DNA of 64,000 nucleotides from Hermatobates lingyangjiaoensis (Eukaryota > Arthropoda > Insecta > Hemiptera > Hermatobatidae). Numbering within the stretch: the stretch's first letter is position 1; each line of letters starts with the position of its first letter. The translations under genes and the position numbers were made by a program. The stretch spans positions 496,001 to 560,000 of the forward strand of contig JAPFBL010000048.1 in the NCBI GenBank assembly GCA_026182355.1, given 5' to 3'. Of this stretch, positions 21,301 to 33,235 are shown in pieces. The notes under the pieces are model-generated. The model worked only from the letters and a program-made list of their open reading frames with translations. It was not told the origin of the DNA and did no database searches.

Positions 21301-21902
21301 TAATTTGCTAACTTTAAATTGTTGACATTTGGGGATCATTGTAAAACTAGTTGCAGAAATAAAAAGGAATCAGTCCAAATTATTAAATAACTGGGAAAAT
21401 ATTTTAGGAATAAAATCTATAAATTTTGACACCTGATTGATTCTGAAACATTTTGAACTATATAAAGTTCATACCGTTTAACGGATCATAACACAGTTAT
21501 ATCAATGAATAGCATCTCTTTGAAACGTTGATATGATTTTTTTTTTCGGAATCGTAATGACGTAAAGGCGCATTATGAATTACATGATTTCAGATAATAT
21601 TTTTTCTTTCCAAAATGACTAACTATTGAATAAACACATTTTGTAAAAAAAAAATCAATCCAAAATTGGTCCTATCAGAAAAAAATTAAGATCTTGTTAT
21701 ATATATATTTTAAGATATATGAGTTTTTAAACTGAAAACTCATTTAGAGTAACGTAAAGTTACTGTACTTATTGTATTAGTTTATATTTACAGATTAAAG
21801 TGAAATAAAATAGTATAAAGGATTAATAAGACAAATTTTAAGATGTTTTAATGAGTTAATGTGATATGCAATAATCTATATAGATATAAAATAATCTATC
21901 TA
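18331..21902. other. 3.5 kb of AT-rich DNA without a recognisable gene
   Basis: I read both strands and found no conserved motif, no splice-bounded coding block, and no paired transposon ends. A patch near 20405-20430 shares GAGACTCATGG-like sequence with 4465-4490. A minus-strand frame at 19260-19529 is open but has no family resemblance. Confidence 0.5.
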
Positions 21903-21991
21903 TCTATATACTTAAAAATCTCTGATGACCGATCTTTTATTATTTCTTGCCACCGTGCATTGTCTGAATGAATAATAAAATATACGTTATT

Positions 21992-22057
21992 TGTGGGAAT
22001 CGAACCCATGACCTTTACATTGGAAGTCCAGTGAGCTATGCTCTGGGCTACGGGGGC
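21992..22057 (-). other. tRNA-derived sequence (Gly TCC-like), not a functional tRNA
   Basis: Minus strand GCCCCCGTAGCCCAGAGCAT has an A-box-like stretch, GGACTTCCAATG has a 7-base anticodon-like loop CTTCCAA (TCC), and GGGTTCGATTCCC is a perfect B box. The 3' side (ACAAATAACG) cannot pair with GCCCCCG, so no acceptor stem forms. Its translation gives the familiar spurious peptide VAQSIAHWTSN. It is best read as a tRNA-derived repeat fragment within the Helitron. Confidence 0.6.
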
Positions 22058-22534
22058 TTTCTTACAAAACGCTTCCAAAACCTGATATAAATGATGTTTT
22101 GTATGTACGAGTATGTCAACTAATGATGAAGGCTTGGATATTGTGCCCAGGTGAAACTTGGAATACCCATTAATTTCTGTTTACACTGGTTCATTCAAAT
22201 GAGTATTAAAGAAAACAGTGAGTAATATATGACTTACAAATAACGGCATTACAAAGATGGAAGAAGGAAAAATAAAAAATCTCAACATAAGTTAGGTAAA
22301 ATTAATGCCTCTAGATGTAGCATTTTTTTCTGTTATATAATAAACCTAACCAGTTATATTCTACAAAAGATGTTAGTCCCATTTTTGGAATATTATTGTT
22401 GTTTAGATTATGCTGTTTTTTATTTCACGTATTTACTTTTAATGCTTGGCAATACTCTCTGCGTCAAGGGGACTTTTTGCACTTTACTTCCAAAACGTAA
22501 GCATTAATTCAAACAAGGAGCTCCTGTCATGTGT

Positions 22535-22813
22535 ATGAGAAATACTGATCTACAGCGCCTATATAATGAAACAAAACTAATAACTGAGGAGCTTAATGAT
22601 AAAGTCATTGTTTGTAAAATTATCGCATCACGGTTTCAAGGGGAAATAGTTTTAATTCCATGATTAAAAGTTTTTTTATCTAAAGAGGGCAACATTTCTT
22701 TTTCAAGGATTCAATTTCCATTTCAGTTAGCATTTGTCATGACTATTCATAAGTATCAAGGAGAGACTGTACAGCAAGTTTTATCATATAGGTTAAGCAG
22801 TATTTTAACATAG
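22535..22813 (+). pseudogene. Pif1-like helicase C-terminal fragment (Helitron)
   Basis: The frame reads MRNTDLQRLYNETKLITEEL (compare the family's LRNLDP..LCNGTRL), one stop after QGEIVLIP, then RIQFPFQLAFVMTIHKYQGE, which is the conserved Pif1/RecD-type helicase block near motifs V and VI (family form FPIRLAFAMTINKSQGQT). The SHGQLYVALSR part is lost. This helicase tail normally follows the Rep domain in Helitrons; Rep is missing, so the copy is non-autonomous. Confidence 0.8.
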
Positions 22814-22926
22814 CCAATTACAAGTGTCTCTCAGTAGGGACATTTAGAGTTAGTCAGCACTTACTTGAACATGATTTCATTAAAAAGGAAGGTGATGGAT
22901 GACCCAAAGGGTCACGGGTAGTCTAG

Positions 22927-23574
22927 TAAAATTTAGAAATTAAAACCACACGCTCTTTGAACATATTTTCTAGAGTGACTGACGCTTTTAACGACAGTGT
23001 TGCAATCAATCTACATGGTCACACTTTAACAAATAATAATGTCAATAGTATAGTTCTTCGTGTGTTTAAGAACCCCATTGATTTTTGTTCATATTAAAGC
23101 ATAGAAAAGGTATTTTTTCTCATTTTTCTTATGACAAAATGAGTGTTAATTTTAATTACAACCGCAGCTTCTACAGTGATTCAATATATTTTAAATTTTG
23201 CATTGAGAACGGTTATGTCATACATCACAATATTTATATATTACACTTGTATAATTATGGCAACTATTTAGTTTTTTCTGTTGTAATAATTAAAGTTTTT
23301 AGTAAATAAGTATCTTCATAAAAGATAACATATCTATTAAAACGATAAATTAACCGAATGGCTCCAACAATGTTTATTAACAGAATAGAAAAAATTTCAA
23401 GTCTTAAATAAATTACTCCAGATTACTTCTTGAATATAGCGGGAGCTTTTGATAACAGACATTCAAATCTATTAAATGGTCTGTTATTTAGTTGTATTTT
23501 GTATATTTAGTTGTATTAACCAAGAAACTATAGAATGTATTACAACAACCTAACGCAACAATAATTACTGTATG
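22927..23574. other. No gene seen
   Basis: AT-rich; a 74-codon open frame (23085-23309) has background composition and no match. Confidence 0.5.
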
Positions 23575-24372
23575 TATATTTTCTACAACAATTGAAATTA
23601 GGACCAATAATCTCAAAAGATGTGGTAGCGACCTTATATATTATCTACAATTGAAATTAGGACCAATAATCTCAAAAGATGTGGTATCGACCTTATATAT
23701 TATCTACAACAATTGAAATAAGAACCAATAATCTCAAAAGATGTGGTATCGACCTTATATATTATCTACAACAATTGAAATAAAACCAATAATCTCAAAA
23801 GATGTGGTAGCGACCTTATATATTATCTACAACAATTGAAATAAAACCAATAATCTCAAAAGATGTGGTATCGACCTTATATATTATCTACAACAATTGA
23901 AATAAGAACCAATAATCTCAAAAGATGTGGTATCGACCTTATATATTATCTACAACAATTGAAATAAGAACCAATAATCTCAAAAGATGTGGTAGCGACC
24001 TTATATATTATCTACAACAATTGAAATAAAACCAATAATCTCAAAAGATGTGGTATCGACCTTATATATTATCTACAACAATTGAAATAAGAACCAATAA
24101 TCTCAAAAGATGTGGTATCGACCTTATATATTATCTACAACATTTGAAATAAAACCAATAATCTCAAAAGATGTGGTATCGACCTTATATATTATCTACA
24201 ACAATTGAAATAAGAACCAATAATCTCAAAAGATGTGGTATCGACCTTATATATTATCTACAACAATTGAAATAAGAACCAATAATCTCAAAAGATGTGG
24301 TAGCGACCTTATATATTATCTACAACAATTGAAATAAAACCAATAATCTCAAAAGATGTGGTATCGACCTTA
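23575..24372. repeat. 61-bp minisatellite, 13 copies, with higher-order pattern
   Basis: Unit core: CAATTGAAATAAGAACCAAT, AATCTCAAAAGATGTGG, TATCGACCTTATATATTATC. Units differ by AAGAACC versus AAAACC (long or short) and TATCG versus TAGCG. From unit 5 the order is ST, LT, LG, ST, LT and then again ST, LT, LG, ST (S/L short/long, T/G variant base), so units 10-13 repeat units 5-8: a five-unit higher-order repeat. Confidence 0.95.
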
Positions 24373-26454
24373 TTGCAGTGATTATTTGCGGAAGACCAAG
24401 CGGATACTCGAAGTAATCAAGGATATATCCTTCTAAGGTGATAGCAAAAAGAGTAACTGCTGTTACTTCCTTGTAGCTTATGCATCATGCTTTACGTATT
24501 GTTGAAAGATGGGCAAAAGAGAAATGTCTGGTCATAAATCTAACTAAACCTGTCTCTATTCTTTTCTCAAGAAGAAAGAATGCAGACTTCTTCATTCTAT
24601 GTTAATGCGTTACAATTACATTTAACAGTTAACAATTTTAAGCTTGATATAGAAACGACAAATGAAAGAGTAATACTACCTTGACAATTCGTTTTATAAT
24701 AATAATATGGCATTTTGTTGTGAGCAATGATTGAAAGTATTTTATAACTGTTAAAAATTATTATTTGATTCTTTATATCACTTACGATTTTTTACCAAGA
24801 GGTTTGATATTACGTTACAGGATGTCCTCAATTTAATAAACCAAAGCTCAACTGGTTTTCAACAAGTTTAATATTATATTTAGTTTTTGTAAAGTTTAGT
24901 GAAGGTCAGTCTAGATTTTTTTCCTTTCAATGCATTAAAAATGTTATATCAATGTTTACTAACATTAAAAATAAATGTCAAAAACCTTTCTAAAAACACT
25001 TTTTTTCAAAAAAAAAATATAAAGTAAAGAAAGTAAATTTGTTTGTTTAGCAATAATTTAATCCGACTGCAAACGCTTTTTGCAAATTCATTTAAAATGG
25101 AATAAAAAACAATTAAAAGAGAGAAATGCAAGTACTTTGTTTGTTAAAGGATAATTGAATAGAAGGGAAGGGCAGACTCTATCTTGAGCCTGAGTGAATT
25201 GAAAGCGTCCATTCTAGACAAAGACTTTTATCGGTCCATTAAATTTGAAACTGAATCCAGTTAATTTGTGGATTAAAGCTGACGTTGGCTTGCTCTCTTA
25301 CCAATTCAATTGAAAAACCTTTCTCCGTTCCCGGTGCATTCCTTCATTTGACTCTGTCTATATTTTTATATATATTACAGAATTTATTTACATATACATA
25401 AAAAAAAAGTTACATTTTATACGAGAATCGATTAGTTTTCAAGGTTCAAAATCAAATTTTCAAAGCCAACTTTTTAGTTTTTATTTAAAACCTTTTTTTC
25501 TGAGAAAAAGAAATCAAGAAAAAACCAATCAGAATTATATTCGTATCAACAGTTGCAAAGTTCCAACATAGAACATATTTCTTGTTAAATATTTCGGATT
25601 AAGAACTGGAATCTTAAGAAAATACGATAGTTAAAAATGAAGAGTAATTAGATAATGGATTAGGGGTTTACTTTGTGTGTTTATAAATGAAAGTTTTTAT
25701 TTGTAGATAGAAATGACTATCCTGTTTCAATAAATAAGCATTTTTAACGTTCTTCTTCGTTTCTCATTTTTTTTGCTTAGACATAATTCTTATTTCAATA
25801 AAGTATAAATAATGACCCACATTAATAATATATGCTTTCAGTGCAGTGACATTAATATTATTCGTCCTCGTAGTGTATAAATTATGAATTTTTATTATTA
25901 AAAATAATCCTTTCCTAACAATATATACCATTTTTTTCCCAGCACATTTTGAATATCCCGGCGTAGGTTATACTTATGGACTGGCGGTATGATGCAGAGT
26001 AGTACGGTCCAAAATGAGAAAGATGTGAATTATTTGTCACAAGCCTTCTAAAGGTTGGTGAATAATTTCCATAGACTTAATTTCAATGATTCGGCCCGTT
26101 CCAAGCTTTCAGTCAGATCTCTGAGTTGCTCCTCCATACAGCTTTAAGAGCTACATAGCGGTTGCATATTTGTCTATTAGAAACTAGAAACCTCTTCTTC
26201 TCACCGTAATCTCTACCGCTAATATTTAAATTTTTTTTAATCATTTTTTTATTATTTTTATACTTATTTTGTAGTGTAATTATTATTTTAATTCTTTTTC
26301 TATATTTTCTATTGATTATTTATTTCAGTTTTCATCTCTTATTCTTGCTTGATTTTATTTGATATCTTTTCTGGATTCTGGATAGTGTTCATTTTTAATA
26401 TTCTTCTTTAGTTAAAAATTCATTTATATTTAGCTCCTCCTGCATGGTAACACA
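24373..26454. other. About 2 kb without a recognisable gene
   Basis: Mostly AT-rich. A slightly GC-richer patch (25950-26130) has no clear frame. Confidence 0.5.
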
Positions 26455-26570
26455 GCAGAATGCGTTTGTGTCTGCGAATACGTTTACATCAAACGACTGG
26501 GAGCCACTTGAGTGGAGCTCTTTTACCTGAAGATGACAGATATCAAAATATCGTCACTGAGTCATGTTTA
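26455..26570 (+). mobile_element. PLE-type 3' end with decayed ribozyme motif
   Basis: GACTGGGAGCCACTTGAGTG is followed by CTGAAGA (26527-26533), extra T, a GAC... stem, and ATCAAAATATCG, resembling the GTCGAAATATCG of the ATAT family with G12 lost. A short TA-rich stretch follows downstream. No coding part is preserved. Confidence 0.4.
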
Positions 26571-28220
26571 TATCATGTTTTATGTCATTTATATCATGAT
26601 ATAATCATGTTTATAGTCATCAGTTTATATCATGTTTTTATCATTATAGTGTTGTATTTATAACACTCTCTGTTTTCTTCCCTCTATGCTATTACATATA
26701 TACATTATTTATAGCACAAGAATTCGAAAAAAACATGTGGAATATAAATCAACATCCAAAACACAATAAAAAATTATATTAAGATCGCTTGATAAAAATA
26801 GCTGGTTCACGTCTGAGTTATACATAAACTGACAAAAGAAAGTGAGCATTTGGTGTAGCAATGAAAGAAGAGATGAAGGAGACAATAGTTACACTGGTTA
26901 TTTTAAAGGGCATAAAGTTTAACGAAAGAGAACCAAAGAGTGGACAAAGTAGGATAAAGAAAGGAGTTCAGTCTTAATTTTATTAACCGTGGTAAACAAG
27001 GCTATTGCTCACCTTATTACTGACTCTAATTTAATTAATGAAAAATAAATAATATTTTGTTAACATCTATTTATAATATATGATTATTTTGGCTCTGTTC
27101 AAATTATAGCAGCTGTTACCGTTAGTTATATGTAAAAATAAGGCTCTGCGTTGTTCTCCTTTTACTATACTGTATTTATATAGTTTCTGATTTTGATAAT
27201 GCTTCAGTCTGACATGCTCATTTTATGATAGCATTTACATTTATTGTAAATACAACTATACACCAGTTTCCTGGGAGAATATTCAATAAACAAGTAACCT
27301 GCGTTTGTATATTTACAACAAACTATACTAAAGTCATTATACGAGTATGCCTAGGAACTGGAACCATTGACACATGATTAATGAAATATGACCTTAGCTA
27401 TTAAACGGGGTTTCTGTTATACCATTGGAGAACATTTTTTTAGCATCCTTTAAAGCTTTTTCAATATGAAAAAAGTTATTTTAATGAATTATCAATAGAA
27501 GAAATAATGTTGTTTATGTGATCATTAAAAAAATTAAAGAAGCAAATTCTTAACACTCTCAAAAATATATACATATTTAAAAAAGGATATTTTTCATTTT
27601 AACATTTCTGGATGAGCAACATAAATGTAGAGAAAAGCAAGTATATTGGTTGGTTTTGTATACACACTGTCAGAAAGTAACTCTTTTGACAATTTATGAA
27701 TAAGGACTTCAAAGTAGAGGAATACACTTTACTCCTTTTCCAATTGAATTGGTGCTAATGAATCTGATTTTGTTAGAAAGGCTCCTTTATTCACATATTT
27801 CAGACAAAGGTATAATATGTCGTCAATATGTTGAAACCATTTAACCTAATTAGGTAGATTGAAATCGACATTTTAGATTCAAATATTGCACATATAAATT
27901 ATTCGCGATAAACAATAATAACTCCTTGGGAAACAAATATTTCTTTGTAAAAGTTAATTTCAAATTGCTACATTTCCAAATTATTAAAATGTTATTATTA
28001 AATCTACATTAATACTCTTTACTTTACTTATCAAATCCATATTATTTTGTTTTCTTATCATAAATGGTAAAAGTGATAATCAGGAAAGTATATATTTAGA
28101 CTGACAACACGTGTGAACATAAATTTGTAATTAAAGCAATGATAAACATATGGTTCAGATAATTATATTAAAATTAATATTCAAAAGTAATGCACTGCCC
28201 TTTTTTACTGATAGTACTTA
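26571..28220. other. No gene seen
   Basis: AT-rich DNA with repeated TATCATG words at 26568-26640 and no other structure that I can support. Confidence 0.5.
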
Positions 28221-28224
28221 TGGA

Positions 28225-28600
28225 TGTATTTGTATGTCTCTGATCATTCTGTATGTGTTTTTATGTCTCTGTTCGTTCTGTATGTGTTTGTATGTCTCTG
28301 TTCGTTCTGTATGTGTTTTTATGTATCTGTTCGTCCTGTATGTGTTTGTATGTCTCTGTTCGTTCTGTATATGTTTCTATGTCTCTGTTCGTTCTGTATG
28401 TGTTTGTACGTCTCTGTTCGTTTTGTAGTGTTTGTATGTCTCTGTTCATTCTGTATGCGTTTCTATGTCTCTGTTCGTTCTGTATGTTTTTGTACGTCTC
28501 TGTTCGTTCTGTTTATGTTTCTATGTCTCTGTTCATTCTGTATGTGTTTGTATGTCGCTGTTCGTTCTGCATGTGTGTATGCGCAGTTCCAAAGAAGTGT
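28225..28600. repeat. 29-bp minisatellite, about 13 copies, open in all three plus frames
   Basis: Unit ATGTCTCTGTTCGTTCTGTA then TGTGTTTGT. Because 29 is not a multiple of 3 and no unit creates TAA, TAG or TGA in any plus frame, all three frames stay open and encode the same Ser-Leu-Phe-Val-Leu-Tyr type peptide out of register. The apparent 90-157-residue cysteine-rich proteins are artefacts of the repeat. Confidence 0.93.
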
Positions 28601-28639
28601 GTATGCGCGTTTCTCTTTACGCCTGTGTTCTCGTGCCAT

Positions 28640-30960
28640 GTGATGTTGTTTTTGTTAGACTACCTTATAAAATTGTCCATTTCACTTGCATGCAGTTGTC
28701 GTGAAACACGTCAACAAAGAAGTTGATGAAATTCGATAAGCATTTAATGAGATTGTAGAAAGTCAACAGTTCAATTAATTCTTAGACAAAGAGATTTGAA
28801 TGGGGCAGGTAAATTTTTGGTAATTCAACTAATGTGTTGAACAATTGAACCATCTTTAATCATGTTGTATACCTAAATTTCTGAAAAATGAAATATTCGC
28901 AACGTTTTCTATTATTTTCGTATCTGACAAATGCCTAGGCTCTATACTAATACCGCCTGCTTTTTGATCATGTAATGTGAAGAATGATGTGAGATCATTC
29001 CATTGTTAGACCATAAAATTATGCTTCATTTCACTAGTCACTTAAGCTATATAGATCTTATTCTTGATTCTTTTTTTCGGCGTTTGCTATATAACAAGCG
29101 ATCCTCAATGGATACTCGTATATTCAAGATATCATTTTAGTGCGCAAATACACTATGTTAATCTATTTCGTAGTAGACCCATCAGTTTTGCCATCAGTCA
29201 ACAGTTATATTCTATTAACATGAGAGGAAAACAACCAAGAACACTAAAAATATTTAAACAATCATTTTTCAAGACCATAATTAAGGAATAGAACAAACAC
29301 CCGTTAGGGAATAGATAGACAGTGATTTATAACCAGTGATAGAATCAATGATATACAAGGGAAAAAATACTGATAACAGATTGTCGTTATAAAATAAATA
29401 ATAAATAATAAAAAATTAATAAATAATAAATTTAAATAAATAAATAATAAAAGTAAAGTTAAAAAATATTTTTATAAGGTAAGTAAGAAAGGTAATATCA
29501 GCCAAGTTAAATGCAATAGGAAGTTAACAATGAAAGCAATTGAGAGTCGATTTCCATATAACCAAAATAAATAATTCCTGTTTTTTTCTAGACAATTTAT
29601 GAGCTCCTAAGGTGGTTGAGTAAACGGACAAAGTAATACTGTTCTCATATTAACACAAACAATTATTGAAATAATTTTTATTTAGTAATTTTTAATATTA
29701 ATAATTGCTCAACAAGAATATAAATGATATTTTGATTATTCATCTGGAATGAAGTAATGAATAAGGTTAATGTTTCACGCTCAGTAAAAAAAAAAGGAGA
29801 AGTGAAAAAGTTTTTCCTTCATTTTACGAAAGACAAAGAGTTTTATATTGAAAAAAAGGAACAATGGTTAATTTTGCCAGAAAGAGTGTAGCAGGTAATT
29901 GAAATAAATTAGGCTAATGAAATTTGAAGGTGAAACTTGTTTAAGCATGTGGTCATGCATTTATTAGTATGCAAAGGAGTTTTTATTGTTAAGCCACTTT
30001 GATTCAGTTATAAGGGTTTCAGTGTGTATTTTCTTCTGAGGCAAACAAATAAAACTTTGTTTAATTTTTTAAAAAAAAAAGAAAAAACAACTGGTTTGTG
30101 ATGAATAATTTACATCAGTTGCCTTATAGGACAGTTTGTACTCCCTGGAGATACAATGTACCACTCCAGGGGGAGCACATGTGTCCATTTGATGGCAGGT
30201 ATTTATTACCTCCCTGCAGCTCGATTACCCATATTTTAATTATTTTGAACGGTATATGAGGTACATTTCAGTATAGCAGACTTGTGATATTGATTCTAAA
30301 GATCTAAAATTGATCAAAAATAAATTCTAACATAAAGAGACATATAAAATAATTTTTAACGATCAAAATTGATTAAAATGAAATAAAATCTAACATATAG
30401 AGACAAATAAAATAAATTCTAACGCTCTAAAATAAACGAAAATTGTGTTGATAAAAATGCTCAAGCTACTTATGGAATTGCATGATATAAAAATATTTCA
30501 AGAAATGTAATTATTTTATAAGAATTTTGATTTTATATTAAAAAGTTGCCTTGCTCGGGCTTCCATTATCACGTTCTGTATTACAGTTGTATACACAGTT
30601 GGTTCGGCAGAATTCAAAGCTCCCCAACAATGTTAACCCTGTTTGAATTCATATCTAATCTAATTTTATCAAAAAACAAAAACATATATTAACACCTTAA
30701 TTAACTGAAATCAACTGACGTCCTTAAACGTAAATAAAAACTATAAACTATTGACATTTTTACAAATCGGTATGACAGAATGCAGGAAAAATTAATATTT
30801 CTGATAATTAGCCTACATGAACAAAGTATAAAAAACATCTGGTGGTCTGCCTTTAATGTTTTTTACAATTTGATAATGTTCTTATAACAACTTTTTAAAC
30901 ATTATTATATTGTATGTAATCCCTTACTGAAATTGACCCATATAATTAAAAGTCAATATA
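28640..30960. other. About 2.3 kb without a recognisable gene
   Basis: AT-rich, with A-rich low-complexity (29395-29470: AATAAATAAT words). No coding motif or transposon end seen. Confidence 0.5.
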
Positions 30961-31027
30961 AATTATTGTTTTTCTGAGGTAAAATGGATAAACCAACAAA
31001 AGTCTCCACACAAATGAAGTTTTATTC

Positions 31028-31060
31028 AACGCGTTTCGAACACTTTGTGTTCATCATCAG
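31028..31060 (-). ncRNA. Hammerhead-like motif, ACGCGT family
   Basis: CTGATGA, extra T, GAACAC-AAA-GTGTTC, GAA, ACGCGT, T on the minus strand; core identical to 13078-13110. Confidence 0.6.
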
Positions 31061-31196
31061 GAAGACACTATAATACAAATTATATCTAATTAGTTACAAA
31101 AATTAGAGTGAAATAATTGAATTCCCTTAATTGAATTTTATTATTTCACTCTAATTTTTGTAACTAATTAGATATAATTTGTATTATAGTGTCTTC

Positions 31197-31229
31197 CTGA
31201 TGATGAACACAGTGTGTTCGAAACGTGTT
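31197..31229 (+). ncRNA. Hammerhead-like motif, variant palindrome
   Basis: CTGATGA, extra T, GAACAC-AGT-GTGTTC (stem kept, loop changed), GAA, ACGTGT, T. One substitution breaks the ACGCGT palindrome. Confidence 0.5.
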
Positions 31230-31575
31230 GAAAAAACTTCATTTGTGTGGAGACTTTTGTTGGTTTATCCATTTTACCTCAGAATGAGTAAATACCACAC
31301 AATTACGGATTGCACAACTAATGATTTCAATTATTGTTTTATTTTTATGTGCTATTACCTTATCAGCTATAATAACGTAATAATTAAAATTTATATTTTA
31401 AACAATTGCTGAACTCTTACATTCTTTTGAATACTTATAATTAAGTAATATAAAGTAACATACTATAACAATATGATAAATTTGAGTCCTATAAATAAAA
31501 TAAAATGTATTTATCATTTCGGAGAGTTAATAAATTGTAAAGTTAGTAATAATAAATATAACTAAATATATGTTT

Positions 31576-31756
31576 GTAGGGTAAAAAGCTAATGTAATGG
31601 TCTCCACATATAAAAATTTAATGGTATAAACAACGCGTTTCGAACACATATTGTTCTTCCACAGGCATTAACTAACAAATACAATGACACCAGAGAGTTA
31701 TGATATAATGAGTAAATACCACATAATAAGTGAGTGCACTACGTTAGAATTAGAAA
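31576..31756 (-). mobile_element. 181-bp ribozyme element, 13-bp target duplication, no snap-back arm
   Basis: Flanked by TAAATATATGTTT (31563-31575 and 31757-31769). In sense (minus) order: tail with TTATTATGTGGTATTTACTC, an unpaired segment, decayed motif 31632-31664, and the 3' end CTTTTTACCCTAC. Unlike its relatives it has no inverted copy of the 3' end after the tail. Confidence 0.82.
31632..31664 (-). ncRNA. Hammerhead-like motif, decayed core
   Basis: CTGTGGA replaces CTGANGA (A6 changed), then extra A, GAACA/TGTTC stem, GAA, ACGCGT, T. Loss of A6 should abolish catalysis. Confidence 0.4.
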
Positions 31757-31769
31757 TAAATATATGTTT

Positions 31770-32872
31770 ACTAAATTATCATGTCAATAAAGACATGTAA
31801 TTCTGCATGTAAAAGTACTACAAATTCAATAGAAAAATGAAGACATTCTCAGGAAATTGGAGGCAGCTTATTGTCAAAGAACTGGAAGAAAGAAAACAAA
31901 ATTTCAAACGGGCAGGAATGGAAGTAAAAAAAGAGCATATTCGGGCAATGGTCACCATAAACACCTCTGCTGCACTATCTAATCAACTACCAAATTACGT
32001 ATCTTAAGCAGATCAGGACTAATGTTAGTCAATTAAAGTTATGTTCAATTAATGCTTTTTAAAATTACATTATTTAGTACTTTTTCAACATACGGCAACT
32101 TATAAACCAAATAATCATGTTATGGAGTGTAAACTTGCTTAAGACATAGTCTATAGAAAATATAGTAAGACTTGCTAGTTATTTATCTTCCAAAAAGTCC
32201 CTTTTTTGCTTCAATTTTGCCATTGTTCTATATATAGAAGATCAATTTTGATTATGTTTGCACACTGTGTTATCGGACTAAATACATTAGTTCAGGATAT
32301 TAAGTCACTTCTTTCTTTCCCTTCCCTGGAGATTACATTTTACAATTTTTCCATATTTTACTCGGTGATCTAAATTTAAAGATATAAAATTTCTTTTCTT
32401 TATAGTATATAGCTTTTGTAAAAAAAAAGACATAAAGTGTATTCTTATACTAAAGAAGAAAACAGAGGATTTCTTCTTAAGATTTATCAGCTTGGAGTGA
32501 GAAGGCGGAAAGGCAAACGACTACCGCTTCCGTTTCTAATTTCTCACAAGGACCATAAATCTGAAAAGCACTATACACTCAAAATGAGATGTCTTGTTAA
32601 CCAAGCTTTATATATCTTGAGATTTACCCGTAATATCCAAGTATGGGTGAATAACACATAGTAACTAACTGTTTGGTCTACTAAAGATTCAAACAAACTA
32701 ACTTGAAATGATGAAGTAGCTTTTCTTGGATATTATTTTTCATATTTGTTTGTCTTCACACAAATAAAATCTATTTTTATATAAGTAAACTAAAATATAC
32801 AGTATAAGTAGACATATTTATGTTGTATTTCGTTATCATTTGTCAAACGCTGCACTTCAGAAGTTGGACACT
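31770..32872. other. No recognised gene
   Basis: Contains a plus-strand open frame at 32437-32661 with a basic stretch (VRRRKGKRLPLPF). I do not recognise it, it lacks a convincing start context, and no splice-bounded extension is visible. Confidence 0.4.
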
Positions 32873-32884
32873 TACCGCTCGTAT

Positions 32885-33223
32885 GGGGGCCAGGCTAGCT
32901 CAGTGGTTACGTGCTCACCTCTGAACTGATGGGACCGGGGTTCAATCCTCACCTGGCCCTCGATTTATTCACGCGGGAGGTGAATAAATCCGAGCACGTC
33001 GTCCCTCGGAGAAGGACGTTAAACCGTTGGTCCCGAGCCTGTACGATGTCAGGTACTCGTTAAAGATCCCTACTCTAAATATATTTGAGTTAGGCAAAAT
33101 TGAGGACTCCCACTGTAGAATCAATCTTCATTGTGTGGTATCACAAAGGGCCAATGATTGGCCTACGTGTGTTCCCTTGTGGGACTGCCACTGCAACGCA
33201 ACCTAACCTAACCTAACCTAACC
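32885..33223 (+). mobile_element. tRNA-derived SINE, full-length, 12-bp target duplication
   Basis: Flanked by TACCGCTCGTAT (32873-32884 and 33224-33235). The head has an A box (TAGCTCAGTGGTTACG) and a B box (GGGGTTCAATCC), the pol III promoter of a tRNA ancestor, though the spacing is longer than in a tRNA. The body holds a block shared by all three copies here (CGTCGTCCCTCGGAGAAGGA, CGTTAAACCGTTGGTCC) and CCCTACTCTAAATA. The tail is (CCTAA)n. It would be moved by a LINE in trans. Confidence 0.92.
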
Positions 33224-33235
33224 TACCGCTCGTAT

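Larger units (their letters stand above)
21903..22926 (+). mobile_element. Helitron remnant C
   Basis: The 3' end is diagnostic: hairpin GACCC-AAA-GGGTC (22901-22913), ten bases, then CTAG (22923-22926) followed by host T. The 5' end is proposed at TCTATATACTTAAAAATCTC after an A; nearby TCTA repeats make the exact base uncertain. A Pif1-type helicase tail lies inside on the same strand, and a tRNA-like segment lies near the 5' end. Rolling-circle transposons make no target duplication and insert between A and T, as here. Confidence 0.65.
30973..31328 (-). mobile_element. Palindromic ribozyme element, 12-bp target duplication
   Basis: Flanked by AATTATTGTTTT (30961-30972 and 31329-31340). 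An inverted unit (30973 to about 31125) and a forward unit (to about 31283) form a nearly perfect hairpin with only a few bases at the centre, then the tail GAGTAAATACCACACAATTA, CGGATTGCAC in reverse orientation. Both arms carry a ribozyme motif. It is the mirror orientation of the 17437 element, with the same tail, arms and order. Confidence 0.88.

Noticed and set aside
21992..22057. Functional tRNA gene
   Set aside because: A good B box and anticodon-like loop, but the 3' side cannot pair with the 5' GCCCCCG to form an acceptor stem.
28150..28726. Overlapping cysteine-rich proteins on the plus strand
   Set aside because: All arise from a 29-bp repeat read in three frames; the peptides are the same motif out of register.
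32437..32661. 74-codon open frame with a basic stretch
   Set aside because: No family resemblance, no convincing splice sites and mixed composition; it might be a relic, but there is no positive support.
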